Numbered from the stretch's first letter, positions 52,549-62,892 are shown. The stretch is 64,000 bases of DNA from Ferrimonas balearica (GCF_019802085.1 NZ_JAHVHV010000001.1:1490874-1554873), one strand, 5' to 3'. Program-made: numbers and translations. Notes: generated from the sequence alone by a model not told the origin.

Positions 52549-54708
52549 TCAGCGCGGCTCGACGCTGACCGGCAGGAAACGATCTTCAAATTCATGGCGG
52601 GAGAGGGCTTCGCTATAGAGGAAGCCCTGAACCTGGTCACAGCCGTGACGCTTGAGAAACTCGCGCTGGAAGGGGTTCTCCACCCCCTCCGCCGTCACCA
52701 CCAGATCCAGTGCCTGGCCCATGGCGATGATGGCCGGCACGATCTCCCGGCTCTCCCGTGACTGTTCCAGATCCGCCACGAAGGAGCGGTCGATCTTCAG
52801 CTTGCCCACCGGCAGCCGTTGCAGGTAACGCATCGAGCTGTAGCCGGTGCCGAAATCGTCGATGGCCAGGACGATCCCCAGCTCCCCCAATTGAGTGCAC
52901 AACCGGGATACCGCCTGGATGTCCTCCATCAGGGTGGTTTCGGTGATCTCCAGCACCAGGGTGCCCGGGGTCAGGCGATAGCGGTTCAGCTGGGCCCAGC
53001 AGATCTCGTACAGCTCCCCCCCCAGTAACTGCTTCACCGAAACGTTGACGTGCATCTCCAGGGCCGGCCAGCGGCGCTGCCACAGGTGGAGTTGGTAGAG
53101 GGCCGTCTCCAGCACCCAGCGGCCGATGGGCTCGATGGCCCCGGAGGACTCGGCAATCTCGATAAAGCGGGCCGGCGCCATCCGCCCCTTTTGCGGGTGC
53201 TGCCAGCGCAGCAGCGCTTCGGCCCCCCGCACCTGGCCGCTGTCCAGGTCCACCAGGGGCTGGTAGTGCAGCTCAAACTCCTTGCGGGCCAGGGCGTGGC
53301 GTAGGTCCTGTTCGATCTGCACCGTCTCGCAGAAGCGCTCGCGCAAGGTGGCGTCAAACAGTTGCACCCGGCCGCTCTGCTTGGCCTTGGCCATCGCCAG
53401 GTCCAGGGCGGTCATCGCCTCCAGGGCCTGGCCCAGGGTGGCCTGGCAGACCGCCGCGACACTGAGGCGAAGGGGAAATTGACGGGTGCCCATGGCCACC
53501 GGCTGAGACAGGCGCGCCACCAGGGTATTGGCCACCGCTTCGAGCCCCATGGCCGGAGGGGTGTCGAAGCGCACCACGAACTCATCGGCACCGATCCGGG
53601 CCACCAGGGTCGCCCCCAGGCGCTCGGCACAGTGGCCCAGGCGGCGGGCCAGCTCGGTGAGCAGCCGATCCCCCATGTCGTGGCCGTGCAGATCGTTAAA
53701 CGCCTTGAAGCCATCGAGATCCACCAGCAATAGCGCCGCCGGGGTGGACTCCGCCAGCCCCCGCTGCAGATAGGCCCGGTTGTACAGCCCGGTCAAACTG
53801 CAGCGCCAGGCCAGCTGCTCCAGCTCCGACTGGTAGGCGCGCTCGGCGGTAACATCATCCGAGTAGAGCACCAGGTAGGGGCGGCCGTCCTCGGTGACCA
53901 TGCGGTTGACCCGAAAGTCGATCCAGCGCATCCGCCCCAGGGGGTCCACCACCTGGGACTCACCCCGGGCAAAGCCGGTGTCGATCACCGTCTCCAGCGC
54001 CCGCTCTGCCACCTTGGGATTTTGGCGAAACAGCATCAGGGACTGCACCGGTTGGCCCAGCAGGTCGTCGGCCCGACAGCCGGCCAGGCGCAGATAGGCC
54101 TGGTTGACGTAGCTGACCGTCAGACTGGCCTCGTCGATGATCGCCATCCGCTGGCTGGCCTGCTCCATCGCCTGGCGGAACAGACCAATTTGCCCCGCCT
54201 GTCGGCTCTGACGACGGGTGGCCAAAGCCAGGGCCAGTTGGTCCGCCAGCTGACCCACCCAGTGGGCGTCCTCGTCACTCCAGTTTCGGGGGCGCAGCGA
54301 TTCGACGCAGATCACCCCCTCGAGATGACCGTTAATGCGGATCCCGGCATCCAGCATGGCGTGGATCCCGTTGGGCACCAGGTAGGGGGCGTTAAACGCC
54401 TTGGTGGCCGGGTGCAAGCGCGCGGCATCGGCGCGCAAAAAGCGGTGTTGAAGCAGGTGGTCGAAGTAGTCGGGAAAGGTGTGGGTATGCAGAGGGGCAT
54501 CAAGGATGCCGCTCCCCTCGGACTGGTGCCGGCAGACCGGGGTCAGTTGACGCTGATCTTCGGACAGCAGCCATACCGAGGCGGTCTCCACCCCCAGGTG
54601 CTCACACACCAGTTGGGCGGCCACCTGGGCCGTGTGGTCAAAATCCCCGGACTGTTTTTCCGGCAGCTGGATCAGCTGTTCGATTGCGTCGGCGCGTCCC
54701 TGCTTCAT
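52549..54708 (-). CDS. GAF-PAS-GGDEF-EAL protein, likely cyclic-di-GMP phosphodiesterase
   Basis: A 719-residue cytosolic protein with a GAF-like domain (about 25-170), PAS (about 175-290), GGDEF (about 300-450) and EAL (about 460-710). The GGDEF site reads IGADEF, so the second Gly is Ala and cyclase activity is doubtful. EAL residues look intact: GAEALLRWQ, NVSVKQLL, EITETTL, DDFGTGYSS, KIDRSF, AEGVE and QGFLYS. It should therefore mainly hydrolyse c-di-GMP, with the GAF and PAS domains sensing a signal. It begins with ATG at 54708 and ends just after ychJ on the other strand. Confidence 0.92.
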   Translation of the reverse strand: MKQGRADAIEQLIQLPEKQSGDFDHTAQVAAQLVCEHLGVETASVWLLSEDQRQLTPVCRHQSEGSGILDAPLHTHTFPDYFDHLLQHRFLRADAARLHPATKAFNAPYLVPNGIHAMLDAGIRINGHLEGVICVESLRPRNWSDEDAHWVGQLADQLALALATRRQSRQAGQIGLFRQAMEQASQRMAIIDEASLTVSYVNQAYLRLAGCRADDLLGQPVQSLMLFRQNPKVAERALETVIDTGFARGESQVVDPLGRMRWIDFRVNRMVTEDGRPYLVLYSDDVTAERAYQSELEQLAWRCSLTGLYNRAYLQRGLAESTPAALLLVDLDGFKAFNDLHGHDMGDRLLTELARRLGHCAERLGATLVARIGADEFVVRFDTPPAMGLEAVANTLVARLSQPVAMGTRQFPLRLSVAAVCQATLGQALEAMTALDLAMAKAKQSGRVQLFDATLRERFCETVQIEQDLRHALARKEFELHYQPLVDLDSGQVRGAEALLRWQHPQKGRMAPARFIEIAESSGAIEPIGRWVLETALYQLHLWQRRWPALEMHVNVSVKQLLGGELYEICWAQLNRYRLTPGTLVLEITETTLMEDIQAVSRLCTQLGELGIVLAIDDFGTGYSSMRYLQRLPVGKLKIDRSFVADLEQSRESREIVPAIIAMGQALDLVVTAEGVENPFQREFLKRHGCDQVQGFLYSEALSRHEFEDRFLPVSVEPR

Positions 54709-54724
54709 CGCAACTGTGATAGGG

Positions 54725-54760
54725 GCAAAAAGAAAGGGACACAGTAGCCTGTGCCCCTAT
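54725..54760 (-). terminator. Intrinsic terminator after the DUF406 gene
   Basis: On the minus strand GGGGCACAG / CTGTGTCCC forms a stem with a 4-nt loop, followed by TTTCTTTTTG. Confidence 0.82.
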
Positions 54761-54792
54761 CCAGTGCAACGCCTGATTAACATAAACCGGGT

Positions 54793-55074
54793 TCAGTTCA
54801 GTTGCATCTCGAAGATCAGCCGCTCGGCCGCGCAGGAAAACACCAGTTTGGCCATCAGAGTCTGGGTGTCGGCCTGCCACTGAGCATCGCTTTGCACGGT
54901 CTCAAACCGGCCCTTGGCCTGGCTTTCCAGCTCGGCAAAACGGGCCCGGGCCTGCGGCTCGCTCTCGGCCTGGATCGGCAGCACTAAGACGTTATCGTCC
55001 TCGGCAATGACCGCGCCCACGTCCATAAAGGACCCGCAGCACTCGGTGATCAAATCTTGAGTCTTGGACTCCAT
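54793..55074 (-). CDS. YfcZ/YiiS family protein (DUF406)
   Basis: A 93-residue protein. The CCGSFMDVGAVI segment and the ending LVFSCAAERLIFEMQL match YfcZ/YiiS proteins (CCCMDVGTI and FTFACEAEMLIFQLGL in YfcZ). Family function is unknown. It is monocistronic with its own terminator. Confidence 0.87.
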   Translation of the reverse strand: MESKTQDLITECCGSFMDVGAVIAEDDNVLVLPIQAESEPQARARFAELESQAKGRFETVQSDAQWQADTQTLMAKLVFSCAAERLIFEMQLN

Positions 55075-55199
55075 AACAACCTCAACGTCGAAGGGGAAGA
55101 TCCCCCAAGTATAGGGGCGGGAGGGGGCTCAGCCTGTCGGCTGGATCACAGAAGTGGGGGTTGGGGGGCCTCCCCCGTTGACCGTCGGGCGGCTTTGGT

Positions 55200-55697
55200 T
55201 CAGGCCACCGCTTGCAGCGCCTGGCTCTGAAGCCGCTGCTCGGCAATAAGATCCGACAACGCCACCGTCGGCCGCAGGCGCCGCCGGGCCAGTGCCGTGT
55301 CCTTCTCGGGACGGGCGACCGGCTCGGCGTTGGCGATGGCCAGCGCCAGGCCATGGGGGTGGGCACCGCGGTTGTCCAGCGGCTCTGGCTGCAGGCAGTG
55401 CTGCAGACGGCTTTGCAGCAAACCGCCCTGGTGGAAGGCGGCAGCGCAGGCGGCGGCCCGACCGCTGTCCCGGTATTCGCCACTTAAGGGGGCGGCCTCG
55501 GGCAGGTCGAAGCGGCGGCGCAGGGGCAGTGGTTGCTGGTCTTCGTCCTTGAGCAGCTCGAAGCTGCCGTGGTAGCGGACGTCCTGCACCATCATCGACA
55601 GCAACAGGCCAAAGTCGCCCCGACGGTCCTGATGGACCGCCTGGTTCAGGGCGTTGCCCAGTTGCCACTCGTTGACCAATATGCCTTCAGGGCGCAT
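55200..55697 (-). CDS. Conserved protein, probably VC2046/SO_2500 family
   Basis: A 165-residue soluble protein. The N terminus MRPEGILVNEWQLGNALNQAVHQDRRGDFGLLLSMMVQDV recalls the VC2046/SO_2500 family of Vibrio and Shewanella, which has no known role; I hold this from memory of the pattern only. The C-terminal half is Ala/Leu-rich. An ATG three codons upstream is an alternative start. It is divergent from the tRNA-Tyr operon. Confidence 0.65.
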   Translation of the reverse strand: MRPEGILVNEWQLGNALNQAVHQDRRGDFGLLLSMMVQDVRYHGSFELLKDEDQQPLPLRRRFDLPEAAPLSGEYRDSGRAAACAAAFHQGGLLQSRLQHCLQPEPLDNRGAHPHGLALAIANAEPVARPEKDTALARRRLRPTVALSDLIAEQRLQSQALQAVA

Positions 55698-55778
55698 AGA
55701 AAACATCCAAAAATCATCGCTACAGTCTGTTTATCGCCCCAACAGTCCAAAACTTTAGGGGAATTTTGATCTTGGGGG

Positions 55779-55806
55779 TTTACAGACGGATTCGGGCTGT
55801 TACTAT
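55779..55806 (+). promoter_or_regulatory. Promoter of the tRNA-Tyr operon
   Basis: TTTACA, a 16-bp spacer and TACTAT, followed by a GC-rich discriminator (ACGCCCCGC), lie just upstream of the first tRNA-Tyr. The GC discriminator fits stringent control of stable RNA. Confidence 0.65.
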
Positions 55807-55821
55807 ACGCCCCGCACTTGT

Positions 55822-55906
55822 GGAGGGGTTCCCGAGTGGCCAAAGGGATCAGACTGTAAATCTGACGGCTCCGCCTTCGTAGGTTCGAATCCTACCCCCT
55901 CCACCA
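55822..55906 (+). tRNA. tRNA-Tyr (GUA), copy 1
   Basis: 85 nt with encoded CCA. Acceptor GGAGGGG / CCCCTCC, anticodon loop CTGTAAA giving GUA, long variable arm as in bacterial class II tRNA-Tyr. Confidence 0.97.
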
Positions 55907-55958
55907 CATTTGCGCTGCCAAACTGGCCTCGGCAGCAACACAAAAAGCGTTACCCCGT

Positions 55959-56043
55959 GGAGGGGTTCCCGAGTGGCCAAAGGGATCAGACTGTAAATCT
56001 GACGGCTCCGCCTTCGTAGGTTCGAATCCTACCCCCTCCACCA
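55959..56043 (+). tRNA. tRNA-Tyr (GUA), copy 2
   Basis: Identical in sequence to copy 1. It is preceded by the spacer GCGTTACCCCGT, which also precedes copy 3, pointing to a tandem duplication. Confidence 0.97.
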
Positions 56044-56068
56044 TCTTCTACAATTTGCGTTACCCCGT

Positions 56069-56153
56069 GGAGGGGTTCCCGAGTGGCCAAAGGGATCAGA
56101 CTGTAAATCTGACGGCTCCGCCTTCGTAGGTTCGAATCCTACCCCCTCCACCA
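56069..56153 (+). tRNA. tRNA-Tyr (GUA), copy 3
   Basis: Identical to copies 1 and 2, 25 bp after copy 2. A terminator follows. Confidence 0.97.
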
Positions 56154-56161
56154 CCTTCCGA

Positions 56162-56193
56162 TAAAAAGCCGCCCCCAGGGCGGCTTTTTTCGT
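56162..56193 (+). terminator. Intrinsic terminator of the tRNA-Tyr operon
   Basis: Stem AAAAGCCGCCC / GGGCGGCTTTT followed by TTTTTT. Confidence 0.9.
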
Positions 56194-56404
56194 TATCGCC
56201 ATTCAAACACCGCATTGCCACACCGGCCGTTTTTCCGGGTTTCGCCGCTGTAACAAGCGCGGTGGCCTTCCCCATTCGCACTTCAGGGCCAGGACGGCGT
56301 CCCCATTGAACTGAGGCCGAAGCAGGATGTGCGCCATTGACGACCTTGCCATGGGCAAAACCGGGCCCATTTTCTGCTTGGCGGCCTGACGCAATACCGC
56401 TATA

Positions 56405-56632
56405 TCAGTGCGGCTCTGGGGCGTCCCGACGCAGGGGCTTGAGCAGATAGCCCAAACCGTTGTGCTTGATCTCCAGCACCAGGGCCAGCTTGGGGCCCAA
56501 AGGCGGGGCCGGCCAGCCCCGCTCCTGCATCCAGATGAGGTAGGCGATGGGCAGTTCCATCAAGCGCCGTCCGGCGTATTTCCCGAACGGCATGGTGTCA
56601 TTGGCAAGCTGGCTTAACAGCTGAGGGTCCAT
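56405..56632 (-). CDS. DUF3820 family small protein
   Basis: A 75-residue protein. [29 protein letters not shown] and [13 protein letters not shown] match the DUF3820 (QSregVF-type) pattern, in which (M/T)PFGKYxGxxLxxLPxxYLxW is conserved. The ATG at 56632 ([12 protein letters not shown]) is the family start. It is divergent from the cysteine-synthase-like gene; the intergenic gap is only 46 bp, so the promoters overlap. The 210 bp between it and the tRNA-Tyr terminator hold nothing I can support. Confidence 0.85.
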   Translation of the reverse strand: MDPQLLSQLANDTMPFGKYAGRRLMELPIAYLIWMQERGWPAPPLGPKLALVLEIKHNGLGYLLKPLRRDAPEPH

Positions 56633-56678
56633 TGCGATACCATGCGGCAAACGTAAACCAGCATTATACGGAATTTTC

Positions 56679-57743
56679 ATGTCCCGCAACTGGGTTAACT
56701 GGGCCATGGCCCAGATCGAGGCCGACTTTCAGCGCAGCGCCGACACGCACCTGATCAAACTGGATCTGCCGCAACTGGCGAACATCGACATCTACCTCAA
56801 AGATGAGAGCACCCACCCCACCGGCAGCCTCAAGCACCGGTTGGCCCGCTCGCTGTTCCTCTACGGGCTGTGTAACGGCTGGATCCACGAAGGCACTCCC
56901 ATCATCGAGTCCTCCTCCGGCTCCACCGCCATCTCCGAGGCCTACTTTGCCCGTCTGCTGGGACTGCCCTTTATCGCGGTGATCCCCCGCTCCACCGCCC
57001 AGAAGAAGATCGATCAGATCGAGTTCTACGGCGGTCGCTGCCATCTGGTGGATCCCGCGGCGATCTACACCGAATCCGCTCGCCTGGCCGAGGAGCTGGG
57101 AGGGCACTACATGGACCAGTTTACCTACGCCGAGCGCGCCACCGACTGGCGAGGCAACAACAACATCGCCGACGCCATCTTCCGCCAGATGCAGCACGAG
57201 CGTTTCCCGGTGCCCAGCCACATCGTGATGAGCCCGGGCACCGGCGGCACCTCCGCCACCATCGGCCGCTACCTGCGCTACCAGAAGGTGGAGACCCGGC
57301 TGTGCGTGGTCGACCCGGACAACTCGGTGTTCTTCGATTACTTCCACAGCGGCGATCCCAACCTCACCAGCGAGGCCTGCTCCCGCATCGAGGGGATCGG
57401 TCGCCCCCGGGTGGAGCCCTCCTTCATCCCCGGCGTGGTGGACGAGATGCGCCGCATTCCCGATGCGGCCTCCATCGCTACTGTGCTCTGGCTCGAAGGG
57501 CTGATTGGCCGCAAAACCGGCGCCAGCACCGGCACCAACCTCTACGGTGCCCTGCAGCTGGCCCATGAGATGCAGGCCCGGGGGGAATCCGGCTCCATCG
57601 TTACCCTGCTGTGCGACTCCGGGGAACGTTACCTGGACAGCTACTACGATCCCGCCTGGGTGGCAGACAAGATTGGTGACATCCAACCCTACCTGGCCCA
57701 GCTGGAGGCCTTCTCCACCAACGGCCAACTGGAGGCCTTATGA
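56679..57743 (+). CDS. PLP-dependent cysteine synthase/desulfhydrase-like protein
   Basis: A 354-residue fold-type II PLP enzyme. The PLP lysine lies in [17 protein letters not shown] (about residue 52), and the substrate loop and phosphate-binding loop are [23 protein letters not shown] and [17 protein letters not shown]. Family members are annotated as cysteine synthase family proteins; some act as L-cysteine desulfhydrases. The last segments, [14 protein letters not shown] and [15 protein letters not shown], are typical. It overlaps queC by 4 bp. The reaction direction (synthesis or release of sulfide) cannot be told from sequence alone. Confidence 0.86.
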   Translation: MSRNWVNWAMAQIEADFQRSADTHLIKLDLPQLANIDIYLKDESTHPTGSLKHRLARSLFLYGLCNGWIHEGTPIIESSSGSTAISEAYFARLLGLPFIAVIPRSTAQKKIDQIEFYGGRCHLVDPAAIYTESARLAEELGGHYMDQFTYAERATDWRGNNNIADAIFRQMQHERFPVPSHIVMSPGTGGTSATIGRYLRYQKVETRLCVVDPDNSVFFDYFHSGDPNLTSEACSRIEGIGRPRVEPSFIPGVVDEMRRIPDAASIATVLWLEGLIGRKTGASTGTNLYGALQLAHEMQARGESGSIVTLLCDSGERYLDSYYDPAWVADKIGDIQPYLAQLEAFSTNGQLEAL

Positions 57744-58441
57744 GCGACAAACGGGTGGCCGTGGTGGTGTTTTCCGGTGGCCAGGACTCCACCACCTGTC
57801 TGGTGCAGGCCCTGGACCAGTACGACGAAGTGCACGCCATCACCTTCGACTACGGCCAGCGCCACGCCGAGGAGATCGAGGTGGCCCGCGCCCTCGCCGA
57901 GCGCCTGGGGGTAGCCGCCCACAAGGTGATGGATGTGGGGCTGCTCGGGGAGCTGGCCATCAGCGCCCTGACCCGGGACAACATCGCCGTGGCCAACGAG
58001 CTGATGGACAATGGCCTGCCCAACACCTTCGTCCCCGGCCGCAACATCCTGTTTCTCACCCTGGCGGGGATCTACGCCTACCAGGTGGGGGCCCAGACGG
58101 TGATCACCGGGGTGTGCGAAACCGACTACTCCGGCTACCCGGACTGCCGCAACGACTTCGTTCAGGCGCTGGAGAAAGCCCTGGTGCTCGGGATGGACCG
58201 CCCCCTGACCCTCTCCACCCCGCTGATGTGGCTCGATAAGGCCCAGACCTGGGCACTGGCGGATCACTACCAGGCGCTTGAACTGGTGCGGGATCACACC
58301 CTGACCTGTTACAACGGCGTCATCGGCAGCGGCTGTGGCACCTGCCCCGCCTGTCAGCTAAGGGCCCGCGGCCTGGCGCAGTACCTGGACAACCGCGACG
58401 CCATCCTGGAGGACGTCCGTGGGCAGTGTGGCCTCGACTAA
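57740..58441 (+). CDS. queC: 7-cyano-7-deazaguanine synthase
   Basis: A 233-residue ATP-dependent enzyme of queuosine synthesis that converts carboxydeazaguanine to preQ0. The N-type ATP pyrophosphatase P-loop is [52 protein letters not shown] and [15 protein letters not shown] follow, then the zinc-binding ending [23 protein letters not shown]. Start overlaps the previous gene by 4 bp, and the rhombosortase gene starts 22 bp before its end. Confidence 0.96.
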   Translation: MSDKRVAVVVFSGGQDSTTCLVQALDQYDEVHAITFDYGQRHAEEIEVARALAERLGVAAHKVMDVGLLGELAISALTRDNIAVANELMDNGLPNTFVPGRNILFLTLAGIYAYQVGAQTVITGVCETDYSGYPDCRNDFVQALEKALVLGMDRPLTLSTPLMWLDKAQTWALADHYQALELVRDHTLTCYNGVIGSGCGTCPACQLRARGLAQYLDNRDAILEDVRGQCGLD

Positions 58442-59021
58442 GGCTTTTGGCCTGCCCAAACCCCAGCAGTGGGCCTGGCCGGCCCTGCTGTCGGCCCTGG
58501 CGCTGGCCCTGTGGGCCCTGCCCGGGCTCTATGAGACGCTGATCTGGTCCCGGCCCCATCTGGACCAGGGCCAGTGGTGGCGGCTGCTGAGCGGCCACCT
58601 GCTGCACTCCAACACCGCCCACCTTTTGATGAACCTGGGGGGGCTGTGGCTGATCTTTGCCCTGCACCAGCCCCACTACCGCTTCGCCCCCATGGCGCTG
58701 GTCAGCCTCGCCATGATGGCGATGATCGGTCTGGGGCTTTACTGGTGGGTGCCGGAGACGGTGCGCTACGTGGGGCTCAGCGCCCTGCTCCATGGGCTCT
58801 TTACCTGGGGTGCGCTGGCGGACATCCGCCGCGGCTGGCGCAGCGGGTATGCCCTGCTTGTGGGGGTGTTGGCCAAGGTGGGATGGGAGCTGAGCCAGGG
58901 CGGCAGCGCCGACGTGGCGGCGCTCATCGACGCCCGGGTGGCCGTGGAGTCCCACGCCCTCGGGGTGGCGAGTGCCCTGCTCTGCTTCGCCCTGGTCCGG
59001 CTTTACCAGCGCTCCTGGTAG
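58419..59021 (+). CDS. rrtA: Rhombosortase (rhomboid-family GlyGly-CTERM protease)
   Basis: A 200-residue membrane protein with about six helices. The rhomboid motifs are [23 protein letters not shown], the catalytic Ser in [18 protein letters not shown], and the final-helix His in [14 protein letters not shown]. This small rhomboid subfamily (rhombosortase, RrtA) processes proteins with C-terminal GlyGly-CTERM tails that are exported by type II secretion in Vibrio and Shewanella. The GTG start at 58419 has GGAGG upstream inside queC. No protein in this window ends in a GlyGly-CTERM tail. Confidence 0.85.
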   Translation: MGSVASTKAFGLPKPQQWAWPALLSALALALWALPGLYETLIWSRPHLDQGQWWRLLSGHLLHSNTAHLLMNLGGLWLIFALHQPHYRFAPMALVSLAMMAMIGLGLYWWVPETVRYVGLSALLHGLFTWGALADIRRGWRSGYALLVGVLAKVGWELSQGGSADVAALIDARVAVESHALGVASALLCFALVRLYQRSW

Positions 59022-59401
59022 CTGCCGCTGCCCTCGCCGGTCAAAAAGCTCTCCGCCATCAGCTTCATCGCCTGGTCCTGATCGCCCTCCAGCGCCGCCC
59101 GGTACTGCTGATCCGCCAGCACCTGCTGGTGGATGGCACCGGCGGCGGTGGGGAAATCCTCAATCAGGACGTTGATGTCCACCGGCGCGGCGGCGCTGCC
59201 GGTGGGGGCCGGGGTGTTGCTGCTGCGGTAGTAGGCCAGTCCGGTGCCCAGCACTTCACTCTGTTGATGCACCTGGGCCCGCAGTGCCCCCTGTTTGCGG
59301 GGGTTCACGTCGCCCTGCTGGGGCATGGGGATCAGCGCATAGGCCACCAGCAGCGCCACCAGCAGTGCACCGAACCACACCAATTTTCGGGTCTGAGTCA
59401 T
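59003..59401 (-). CDS. Small membrane-anchored protein of unknown function
   Basis: A 132-residue protein with one N-terminal transmembrane helix (LVWFGALLVALLVAYALI) and a soluble region after it. The soluble part is Ala/Gln-rich and helical (GAIHQQVLADQQYRAALEGDQDQAMKLMAESFLTG). No family is recognised. Its 3' end overlaps the convergent rrtA gene by 19 bp. Codon use looks like the neighbours. Confidence 0.65.
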   Translation of the reverse strand: MTQTRKLVWFGALLVALLVAYALIPMPQQGDVNPRKQGALRAQVHQQSEVLGTGLAYYRSSNTPAPTGSAAAPVDINVLIEDFPTAAGAIHQQVLADQQYRAALEGDQDQAMKLMAESFLTGEGSGSYQERW

Positions 59402-59472
59402 AACCGCCTCCTTCCCTAAGGGATGACATCGGGTTATCCCCTCAAGTATGGCTCACTCCCGGCATAGGAGGA

Positions 59473-61470
59473 TCAGGAGACCACCAGTTGGTCCCGCAAC
59501 TGGGCGATTTCATCTCGCAGTGCCGCCGCCTTTTCAAACTCCAGGTTGCGGGCGTGCTCGTACATGGTCTTCTCCAGCTCGGCGATCGCCTTGGCCAGTT
59601 CCGCCGGGCTCTGCCGCGGTGCGGCCGGCTTGGCCGGAACCCCCGGTCGGGCACCGGGCCGGCGTTTGCCGCCCACGTCCATCACGTCGGTGATCTTCTT
59701 GGTCAGCCCCTTGGGCACGATGCCGTGCTCGGCGTTGAACGCCTCCTGCTTGGCCCGGCGGCGCTGGGTCTCCCCCATGGCCCGCTCCATGGAGCCGGTG
59801 ATGCGGTCGGCGTAGAGAATTGCCTTGCCCTGGACGTTCCGCGCTGCCCGGCCCATGGTCTGGATCAGGGAGCGGTCAGAGCGCAGGAAGCCCTCCTTGT
59901 CGGCATCGAGGATCGCCACCAGGGAGACCTCGGGCATGTCCAGGCCCTCCCGCAGCAGGTTGATCCCCACCAGCACGTCGAACTCCCCCAGGCGCAGATC
60001 GCGGATGATCTCCATCCGCTCCACGGTGTCCACGTCGGAGTGGAGATAGCGCACTCGCACCCCGTGCTCCTCCAGGTACTCGGTCAAATCCTCCGCCATC
60101 CGCTTGGTCAAGGTGGTGACCAGCACCCGCTCGTTGCGGGCCTCACGCAGCCGAATTTCCGACAGCAGGTCGTCCACCTGGGTGGCCACCGGGCGCACCT
60201 CGATCTCCGGGTCCAGCAAGCCGGTGGGCCGCACCACCTGCTCCACCACCTCGCCGGCGGATTTGTCCAGCTCGTACTGGGCCGGGGTGGCGGAGACGAA
60301 CACGGTTTGCGGCGCGATGGACTCGAACTCCTCGAACTTGAGCGGTCGGTTGTCCATGGCCGAGGGGAGGCGGAAACCGAACTCCACCAGGGTCTCCTTG
60401 CGGCTGCGATCCCCTTTGTACATGGCCCCGAGCTGGGGCACGGTGACATGGGACTCGTCGATGATGAGCAGGCCATCGTCCGGCAGGTAATCCAGCAGGG
60501 TCGGCGGCGGCTCGCCCGGAGCCCGCCCGGAAAGGTAGCGGGAGTAGTTCTCGATGCCGGAGCAATAGCCCAGCTCCAGCATCATCTCGATGTCGAACTG
60601 GGTGCGCTCCTTGATGCGCTGGGCCTCAATGAGCTTGTGGTTGTCCAGCAGCTGCTGGTGGCGCACCTTGAGCTCCGCCTTGATGTGGTCGATGGCGGCG
60701 ACGATGGTTTCCCGGGGGGTAACGTAGTGGGTCTTGGGGTAGACGGTGTAGCGGGCCACCTCCCGGGTCAGGGCACCGGTCAGGGGGTCGAACAGGGAGA
60801 TCCGTTCGATCTCCTCGTCGAACAGCTCGATGCGCACCGCGTCCTTCTCGGAGTCCGCCGGGAAGATGTCGATCACCTCGCCCCGCACCCGGAAGGTGCC
60901 CCGCTCGAACGCCATGTCATTGCGGCTGTACTGCAGCTCTGCCAAGCGCTTGAGGATGTCCCGCTGGTTCATGATGTCGCCCTGGCGCAGGTGCAGCAGC
61001 ATCGCCATATAGGCCTTGGGATCCCCCAGGCCGTAGATGGCGGACACCGAGGCCACCAGCACCACGTCCCGCCGCTCCATCAATGCCTTGGTGGCGGACA
61101 GACGCATCTGCTCGATGTGGGCGTTGATGGAGGCGTCCTTCTCGATGAAGGTATCCGTGGAGGGCACGTAGGCCTCGGGCTGGTAGTAGTCGTAGTAGGA
61201 GACGAAATACTCCACCGCATTGTCGGGGAAGAACTCCTTCATTTCGCCGTACAACTGGGCCGCCAGGGTCTTGTTGTGGGCCAGGATGATGGTGGGGCGG
61301 TTCAGCTCTGCCACCACGTTGGCCATGGTGAAGGTCTTGCCGGAGCCGGTCACCCCCAGCAGGGTCTGGTGCGCCAGGCCGGCGTCCAGGCCCTCCAGCA
61401 ATTGGTGGATGGCCGCAGGCTGATCGCCGGCGGGTTGAAACTGGGATTGCAGCTTAAAGGGTCGACTCAC
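59473..61470 (-). CDS. uvrB: Excinuclease ABC subunit B
   Basis: A 665-residue helicase-like damage verifier of nucleotide excision repair. Walker A GVTGSGKT is at about residue 40, followed by the beta-hairpin region with [12 protein letters not shown], the DESH box ([12 protein letters not shown]), motif [15 protein letters not shown] and QTMGRAARN, and a C-terminal UVR domain ([34 protein letters not shown]) that contacts UvrC. The start is a GTG at 61470 giving [10 protein letters not shown], which matches other UvrB N termini. It overlaps the end of the MATE gene by 17 bp, so both are one transcript. Confidence 0.97.
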   Translation of the reverse strand: MSRPFKLQSQFQPAGDQPAAIHQLLEGLDAGLAHQTLLGVTGSGKTFTMANVVAELNRPTIILAHNKTLAAQLYGEMKEFFPDNAVEYFVSYYDYYQPEAYVPSTDTFIEKDASINAHIEQMRLSATKALMERRDVVLVASVSAIYGLGDPKAYMAMLLHLRQGDIMNQRDILKRLAELQYSRNDMAFERGTFRVRGEVIDIFPADSEKDAVRIELFDEEIERISLFDPLTGALTREVARYTVYPKTHYVTPRETIVAAIDHIKAELKVRHQQLLDNHKLIEAQRIKERTQFDIEMMLELGYCSGIENYSRYLSGRAPGEPPPTLLDYLPDDGLLIIDESHVTVPQLGAMYKGDRSRKETLVEFGFRLPSAMDNRPLKFEEFESIAPQTVFVSATPAQYELDKSAGEVVEQVVRPTGLLDPEIEVRPVATQVDDLLSEIRLREARNERVLVTTLTKRMAEDLTEYLEEHGVRVRYLHSDVDTVERMEIIRDLRLGEFDVLVGINLLREGLDMPEVSLVAILDADKEGFLRSDRSLIQTMGRAARNVQGKAILYADRITGSMERAMGETQRRRAKQEAFNAEHGIVPKGLTKKITDVMDVGGKRRPGARPGVPAKPAAPRQSPAELAKAIAELEKTMYEHARNLEFEKAAALRDEIAQLRDQLVVS

Positions 61471-62830
61471 GGGCTTCCTCGGTTGAACTCTGGCGGTTAC
61501 AGCACAGGTGATACCACACCCAGCGCCAGGCGATGACCGCGGTGAGGCAGTTGGCCACGGCCGCCCCCACAAACACCCCGGTCAGGCCCGCGATCTTACC
61601 ACCAATAAAGGCCAGCGGCAGGTACATCACGAACAGCCGGATCACCGACAGCCCCAGGGCCGACATCGGTCGGTGCAGGGCGTTGAAGCTGGAGTTGGAG
61701 AGGATGATCACCCCCTGGGCACCGTAGGAGAGAGGCAGGATGCTCACCAGCAGGGCGATGGTGGCGGCCACTTCGGCGTCCTGGCCAAAGGCCTCGCCGA
61801 TCCAGCGGGCGCCGATCAGCAGCAGCAGGTACACCCCGCCCTGGAACAGCAGCACAAAACGGATCACCCGACTGTAGAGCAGCCGGACCCGGTCCATGTG
61901 ACCCGCGGCGGCGTTCTGGCTGATGAGCGGCGGCAGGCTCATGGAGAGGGTCAACACCACCAGGGTCACCAGGGATTCGAGCCGGGTGCCCACCCCAAAG
62001 GCGGCCACCGCCGCCTCGCCGTAACTGGCCATCAGTGCCGTCATCGCCCCCATGGCCACCGGGGTTAGCATGTTGGCCCCCGCCGCCGGCAGAGCAATGG
62101 CCAGGATCTCCCGGTAGCCCGCCAGGCGTTCGGTCCACTCCCGGAACCAGCCCACCACCTTCATGCGGAACACCAGCATGTAGACGATCACCGCACTGGA
62201 AACCAGGTTGGCGATCACCGTGGCCAGGGCGGCGCCCTTGAGACCCATGGCGGGCACCGGCCCCCAACCAAAGATGAACAGGGGATCCAGCGCCGCGTTC
62301 ACAAAGGCGCTGCCGGCCATCACCAGGCTGGGCAGGCGGGTGTTGCCGTTGGCACGCATCACCGCGTTGCCGATCATCGGGAAGGTGATGAACACCACCC
62401 CAAGCAGCCAGACGCCCATAAAGTCGTCGATAAGGCCCAGGGCGTCCGCCTCGGCCCCAAGGGCGCGAAACAGCCAGTCGTGTCCCAGCCACACCGGCAG
62501 GGCCATCACCAGCACCAGGCAGGCGGAAAGCACCAGAGCCGAGCCCCCCAGGGCACGGGCCCGTTCCGTGTTACCCCGCCCTTGGGCGGTGGCCACCGCC
62601 GCCGAGGTGCCGATCCCCAAACCAATGACCACACTGAACAGAGTAAAGGTGACGGGAAAGGTAAAGGAGAAGGCCGCCAGCTCCCGGGTCCCCAGCAAGC
62701 TGACAAAGAAGGCGTCGACGAAGTTGAAGGTCATCAACAGCACCATGGCCATCAGCAGCGGCAGCGTCATACGCCGTAGATGGGCAATGACATCCCCTTG
62801 GGTCAACTGGTGGACATGGGATGGGCGCAC
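61454..62830 (-). CDS. MATE family efflux transporter
   Basis: A 458-residue membrane protein with 12 helices. MATE hallmarks are [44 protein letters not shown] in the first repeat and [41 protein letters not shown] at the start of the second. Also seen are [19 protein letters not shown] and [37 protein letters not shown]. It probably exports cationic drugs using sodium or proton gradients. The GTG at 62830 has AGGAG seven bases upstream; an upstream TTG lacks a ribosome site. uvrB is downstream in the same transcript. Confidence 0.92.
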   Translation of the reverse strand: MRPSHVHQLTQGDVIAHLRRMTLPLLMAMVLLMTFNFVDAFFVSLLGTRELAAFSFTFPVTFTLFSVVIGLGIGTSAAVATAQGRGNTERARALGGSALVLSACLVLVMALPVWLGHDWLFRALGAEADALGLIDDFMGVWLLGVVFITFPMIGNAVMRANGNTRLPSLVMAGSAFVNAALDPLFIFGWGPVPAMGLKGAALATVIANLVSSAVIVYMLVFRMKVVGWFREWTERLAGYREILAIALPAAGANMLTPVAMGAMTALMASYGEAAVAAFGVGTRLESLVTLVVLTLSMSLPPLISQNAAAGHMDRVRLLYSRVIRFVLLFQGGVYLLLLIGARWIGEAFGQDAEVAATIALLVSILPLSYGAQGVIILSNSSFNALHRPMSALGLSVIRLFVMYLPLAFIGGKIAGLTGVFVGAAVANCLTAVIAWRWVWYHLCCNRQSSTEEARESTL

Positions 62831-62892
62831 GGCGACTCCTGTTGATGAAATAAGCGCAGACGATTGGATAACAACCAAAACTAATACACAAC

